From: Paragorgia papillata
Taxonomy: Eukaryota > Cnidaria > Anthozoa > Scleralcyonacea > Coralliidae
Length of the DNA stretch: 64,000 bases
Reading direction: 5' to 3'
Assembly: GCA_035771165.1 (NCBI GenBank)
Contig: JAWNZC010000348.1
Span: 434,001 to 498,000, forward strand
Shown: positions 52,101 through 58,100 of the stretch, piece by piece
How positions within the stretch are numbered: the stretch's first letter is position 1
Layout: each line of letters opens with the position of its first letter
The notes under the pieces: generated by a model
What the model saw: only the letters and a program-made list of their open reading frames with translations
Told to the model about the DNA's origin: nothing
The model's database searches: none
Program-made: the position numbers and the translations under genes

Positions 52101-55100
52101 TATGATCTTTTGTTAAAAATGTCCATATGGGTAATGTTTTCTTTGCTGAAACTTTTGTACAACAGAGCTGAAAATGTGTTTTGATTTTTGAACATAGTCA
52201 TTCTTTTATTATATTTTTTCAACCCAATTTAAGAAGGTTGATTTCAACATCCCAAACATTGAAAAACAGGAATGTATAGTCATCCCCAACAGAACCAGAA
52301 TAAGAGTGTAAAGTTACTTGGGTTCCTTTTTTAATAGTGGCAATCCCTTGACAAAAAATATGGTGAGGGTCCCTTTCATTGTATGTTTTTCCCATTGTTA
52401 TGGTTTCCAAACCTGAAAGTTTGTTTGATCTATCTGTAACACTTCCATGATATAGGTTTGTTTTTAGATCAAAATATGCTCTGTAGGAAGAAGCATACCA
52501 ACCAGTTTGCTTAGATTGTTGATCTATTTTGTGGCCATCTGGTTGGAGCAGGAACCAATATGAAACTAAATATTTTCCAGTATCATGGGTTGCCGTAAAT
52601 GAAAGTAGGGTGCTAACATTTTTTGTGTTATCCCATGCTCCTCCTTTATGGTTTGTTTTTCCAGAATCTTTTTTGTATTTTACTAAGGAGTTGAAAGTTC
52701 CAGCAGGTCCAGTGACTCCTGTAACACCTCTTAGGCCTCTGAGACCTCTCAAACCAGTTGATCCCTTGCCACCTGGGAGCCCTTGGAGACCTCTGTCACC
52801 CTTGTCACCTTTAACTCCTTGTGGTCCAATACCACCTCTGTCACCCATGTTACCCTTGTCACCTGTTAATCCTCTTTGTCCTTCTAAACCTTCGTCACCC
52901 TTGTCTCCCTTGTCTCCTTTAACACCTTGTGGTCCCTTTGGTCCTTGAGAACCGGTGTTACCGGTGGTTCCTTTGGCACCCTGTGGACCTTGAGATCCTT
53001 GTGGACCTTGGGCACCCTGTGGGCCTTGGGGTCCCGTTGCCCCAGTGTTGCCCTTGTTCCCTTTCGCACCATCGTCACCAGGGTCACCCTTGTCACCTTT
53101 TTGAGATGCTGTGCCAGCCATACCTTTGTCACCTTTGTCACCTTTGTCTCCTTTAGCACCAGTCGCACCACTGGTACCATGGTCACCCTTGTCACCTTTA
53201 GCACCAGTCGCACCAGTTGCACCTGCTGTTCCAAAAGTACCCCTATCCCCTTTGTTTCCTTGGGGACCTCTGATGCCAGTGTCCCCTTTGTCTCCTTTAG
53301 AACCAGTCAAACCTCGATCGCCCTTATCCCCCTTTGGTCCTGTGGGTCCAGTGTTACCTTGGTCACCTTTGGGTCCTACTTTATGAGCATCAACACCAGC
53401 CATGCCTGTCAAACCTCTGGGCCCCCTTACACCAGTGTCACCCTTGTCACCCTTGGGTCCTGGGTCACCTTTTTGTGCAGCTGTTCCAGTTGGACCAGTC
53501 GCACCAGTAGCTCCTGTTGGTCCTATTGCACCTCTGTCTCCAGTGGAGCCTTTGTCACCTGTTAAACCCCTTTGACCTTCCAAACCTTCGTCACCCTTGT
53601 CACCTTTGACACCTGTGTTACCAGTGTTGCCCTTTGGTCCTGTTGATCCTGTGGATCCTGTTGGTCCTGTGGATCCAGTCAAACCAGTGTCACCCTTTGT
53701 TCCTTTTGGACCAGTCGCACCAGTAGCACCAGTCAAACCTCTGTCACCCTTGTCGCCTTTGGCACCTGTGTCACCTTGTGGTCCTGGTTCTCCGTCAGCA
53801 CCACCACCCCCTCCATAAGAATAATCTGGGTCATCATAACCATAGTAATAACTCATTGTTTATTTATGTTTTTTGAAATTTTTGCCAAGTTTTTTCAAAT
53901 GAAGTTCCCATATTCCTTCATCATATCCTTATTAATTTTGACAATCTCAGCTGGCAATAATGGTCCATGGACAATTTTAATTCCATAAATTTTTCCTTTT
54001 AGTTCTTCATTTGTGGTTGGTGCTGAGCCCAATCTTTTGTTTACAAATACAGAACCAAATGGACTACCAATATCCGCAAGATCCGATTTAAATTCTGATC
54101 CTGTACAAAAAACACCATTTAAATATATGGTACCTCCTGTTCCCAACCAATGACAAGAAACTATGTGTTTACTAAGAATGCTATGCCCAACGTTAATGTC
54201 TATTTCTTTTTTAGTACCATTTCTTATGCCACCAATAATTAGTTTGGAGTAAGAGTATGATTTGAAACTAAAAAATTTGTCGTAATCACCATTGTCATTT
54301 CCAATAAGATAACACCAAGAACTACTCAAAGCAACAGATGTGTCAACCACAGTACAGACAACAAAGACAGAGACATCATTAAACTGCATTTCGGTGTTAC
54401 AGAAACACATATAATTCCCACCCTTGTTTTCAATGTAGTCTGTGCCCGGACCAGTGGGATCAGAACCAAATGTTGGCGCCTTGGTTTTGTCATCTTGCCA
54501 TAAAACAGAGTTACCTTGTCGTGCCTGTGTTAATCTTTTTACACCACTAACTGTTTCAAATGTTTTGACTGCTTTTGTTATGTTGAGATCGAAAACAGTT
54601 TTGTAATTTTCTTCATGAAGGGAAAGATTTTTTAATTTTTTTTCAATTTCTTTAATTTTCTTTCCATAATCAAAACCTTCTTCCAATGATCGTCTTGGTC
54701 TTCCATAACCATAGTAATAACTCATTATTTATTTTAGAAAAAATTATAACAAAAAATGTTATAAGTTTCAGAAAAAGAAAAGGGGGTTTCAGTAACAAAT
54801 TTTAATGGAAAATTTCAAAAGAGTCGGTTACCCTTTATGTATGTAAAAAAAAATTAACATCCATTAATCCTTATTTTTTTGGTATGACTTTTGCTATGAT
54901 ATCGAGCAGCCTCGTCATTGTTAAATGTTTTGGAACATGTTGAGCACTTATTGACCCTATGTTTTGTTGATCCAGATGTTTTATGGACAAACTTTAGATG
55001 TAACCTCAATGCTGTTAAACTAGATGTCTCAAAGTTACATCCATCTTTTTTACAAAAATGGCGAGAGGGTCCAGCACGGTGGTGTATGCTTCTGATATCT

Positions 55101-58100
55101 GATTTTGATTTTTTAACCATCTTTATTTATTCTTTTCTTTTAAAAAAAATATAACAATTCAAATTTTTATTTTGAAAAATTTTTAACAATTTTTTTTGTT
55201 AAAGATTTTTATTTTTTTATGTTTTTGGAAGGTGTCTCAGTATTTCCATGGAATTGTGTTAAAGAATGTTTTCTTTTTGGGTTTCTGTTTGGGTTTGGTC
55301 TCGCACATAATTTTTTGCATGGCCTCACCCATCTCTTCTGTTGCTAGGTGGTTAAATTCGTTGTTAGCCATTTTTTTATATACTTTGGCTATATTGTAAA
55401 ACCTGTTGGCAAGTTCAATTTCTTTTGTTTCTTCATAACGTTTGGCTTCAATAATTGCATCTTCAGCAAAGGTATCAAATAAGCTTTTAATACTTTTAAT
55501 TGTTTCATTTGAGTTCATTCTTATTTTTTAATTTTTTTCCAGATAAAAAAGTTCAATTTTAAAAAACAGTATCGTAAACCCCAGTTCTAACCAACATTTG
55601 GACTTTGGTTTCGCCTGGGTGTATATAGTTGCAAACTGTTCCTGGATGTGTACTCTTGTTATGGTATATGATATTTGGTGGCTTGCCTGGATATGTTGTA
55701 AATCCCACCCACATGCATTTTTCCCTGTCTGGACATAAGTTACTCCGTTTGGTGTTCATTTATTAAACCCCCAAATCCCCCAAACCCAAAAACTTGGCAA
55801 CCATTTTGGAAACAGGAAGTCAAAATATTCCAGAAACCGGAAGTCAAAACATGTCCCAGGATCGGCCACCAAATTTTTTTTTAAAAAATCCAGGAGGGGG
55901 TCGCGAAAAAAATTCAAACATGTCCCAGAATCGGCTGTCAAAATCTTTAAAAAAATCCAGGAGGGGGTCGCGAAAAAAATTCAAAACCATTTTTGAAAAT
56001 TGTCCCAGAATCAGTAAAGAAAGTTTTAGTAAACAAATGGCGGCCATTAAGGTATGTCCCAGAATCGGCCTTTTGACACTACTCGCGGCTTATTTTGCCC
56101 CATGTGAAAGGCCCTATAGTATATATATATGCAATTCGTCGACTAAACGTTCATCTTTACGATCAACCTCATCTTCATCGTCTCCATTGTCGATTTCGTG
56201 ATAATCATTGAGTACAGACGGTTCTCTAGCAGTGTCCACCTCAGAGTCAAGCTGTGTGATTCTGCGTTTTCTCAGCCTTAAATATATTTCTAAGGCACGA
56301 TCGACGATTTCTGCATGCCCCAAATGGAGTCGTTCCCGAAACAATCACAGAATTTGTTTTTCGAGGGTCAGGGGCCCGAACACTGGACACGGCTGCGAAG
56401 GAGGCTAAGGGTGTCGTGGCTGATGAGAAGATGCTTGTCAGACAAGATATTTGTAATTTGTCACGAAATTGAATGTTGCCGAAAGGTACGTAGCCGCTGT
56501 GCTCATTGCTCACGACTAAGACCATGGTGAGACGAGACATCGAGTGATAGGGTCAGACTGAAAAGTTTTATTTTGCGCGAGAAAGGCATTTTTCCAAAAA
56601 AAGAATGCGCGGAATTTTTTGATGAAATGTGCGAATTTCGGGAAAAAATGCGCGGAATACACATGAAATCAGCTCAAATAGGATTAAGCAAGAACTTCAT
56701 TCCCTGTCACTGTTTGTCACTGTTCCCTACCAAAGTTGACCGTTTTAAAACCATACTTTCCAATAATTCTACACGTTAAATGTAAAAGTTGCCATATTTT
56801 TCGGTACGGTCAATTGCGCGAACATTTCCTGATTTTTTGCAGAAGTTCGCCTGGAAATATCCATGGCAAAAATTAACAATGAAATTTTGCACGGATTTTC
56901 AGGAATTTTTGCGCGGATTTTCAAAACAGAGCCATTTGGGGCGGATTAAGGATTTCCATAATTGGAGAAATATTTGCGCGGGATGAAATTAATGCAAAAA
57001 GATGCAAAAGGAAAACTTTTCAGTCTGCTACCTGCATGGGTCAGTTAGTTGTCTGCGGCGTAGGATAACTGCATAGACTGCACACTATATACGTTTGAAT
57101 CCATTTTCTTTCCGTTCTGACCAGTACTAACTCCTTCTCTTGCTTGGTTTTCCTTGCCTGCGAACCGTCGCGGCTCAATATTGACATAAAGTTGCTGCTT
57201 GCAAGAATCACTGCATGCGGTCCTACTAAACACCGTCCGCGAACTCCGCGAACACCCTGTCCTCGAACGTCCGTGAACGTCCGTGGCTACCATTCTATTA
57301 ACCGGCCGTGATCAATACTTATAATAAATTAGTTGATATTTAAAGATTTAAAGAAAAACTAATAATTTTTTATTGAAAACTTTATTTGTACCATAGTTTT
57401 TCGACCGCGGTATGATGGTCCCAATTGTATATACCCTTAGCGGTTTTAACATTTCGCTGTTTCACTCACCGAAATAGAAAAATGCATGCACCAATATTAT
57501 CTGGTTAGGCAACCTAATTTCTTAAAGGCTCCCGTTTACACGGTACCGGACGGATTCGGAACCGTACTCGAATTTGTACGATTCCGCCTTCCGTTTACAC
57601 GGGACCAACGAAACCGGACGAATTCGAGACCTGAAAAATTCAGGTATTCGTCCGGTACCGCGGTACCGTGTACTAAACGCCGAAATCGGTCCGTCTAGTT
57701 TTTGCACGGATAGCGGATTGGATATGAGAAGAATATCATATTCCACATAGAATTACTATTAAACCCCTGGGCAAAAGACGATCTCTGTTCATGCGCACGA
57801 TAGCATTGTAAAAATTAAGTTTTCAATAAAAAATGATTAGTTTTTCTTTAAATCTTTAAATATAAACTGATTTATTATAAATATTGATCATGGACGGTTA
57901 GATAGTCGCGGACGTTCACGGACGTTCGCGGACGGTGTTTAGTAGGACCCACTGCATGCCTATTTCCCCTTGGTGATACAATGAACAACTTTGCGGCCTG
58001 TGTCTTCTTTTCTCACGATCAATTTTATTTTTACTTGTCTTGCAGCAGTATTTCACCAAAACAGAGAAGGGCTTCAACGGTTGGTGTCTCGCCATTTCAT

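Larger units (their letters stand above)
34716..56083 (-). mobile_element. Complete Polinton/Maverick element, 21,368 bp
   Basis: A self-synthesising DNA transposon and virus-like element. It starts AGTAGTGTCAAAAGG and ends with the complement, flanked by the 6-bp duplication CGCGGC at 34,710-34,715 and 56,084-56,089. AG termini and 6-bp duplications are Polinton hallmarks. It carries pPolB, integrase, packaging ATPase, major capsid and penton-like genes, plus about twenty small or accessory genes. Most genes lie on the - strand; + strand genes are at 35,040, 39,379, 44,574 and 45,784. The core frames are full length, and the only possible break I see is in a small frame near 50,126-50,311. 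At over 21 kb it is on the large side for animal Polintons. No adenain-type protease was found. Confidence 0.97.
34033..56102. mobile_element. Palindromic MITE interrupted by the Polinton
   Basis: Left part 34,033-34,190: arms such as AATAAGCCGCGGCTTAAATA and GTCGCGAACAGCTCGTATAA recur inverted at 34,150-34,190. The distal right end (GCCGCGGCTTATTTTGCCCC) is found only after the Polinton, at 56,084-56,102. A second foldback (34,192-34,708) also lies inside. Removing the two insertions leaves a short palindrome with ~50-base arms. Confidence 0.6.

Noticed and set aside
51140..52222. Seven-residue longer primase starting at 52,222
   Set aside because: That codon is TTG; the ATG at 52,201 is the sensible start.
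52529..53818. + strand frames rich in PLSPLSP and TFVTFVT
   Set aside because: Antisense readings of the collagen-like Gly-X-Y repeats.
55794..56201. Frames across the Polinton terminal repeat (also 34,640-35,049)
   Set aside because: The same sequence is open at both ends because the repeats are identical; low-complexity translation and no TAAATG or gene-like context.
56114..56540. - strand acidic frames right of the Polinton
   Set aside because: Two short frames in different phases, no family resemblance and no splice sites that join them.
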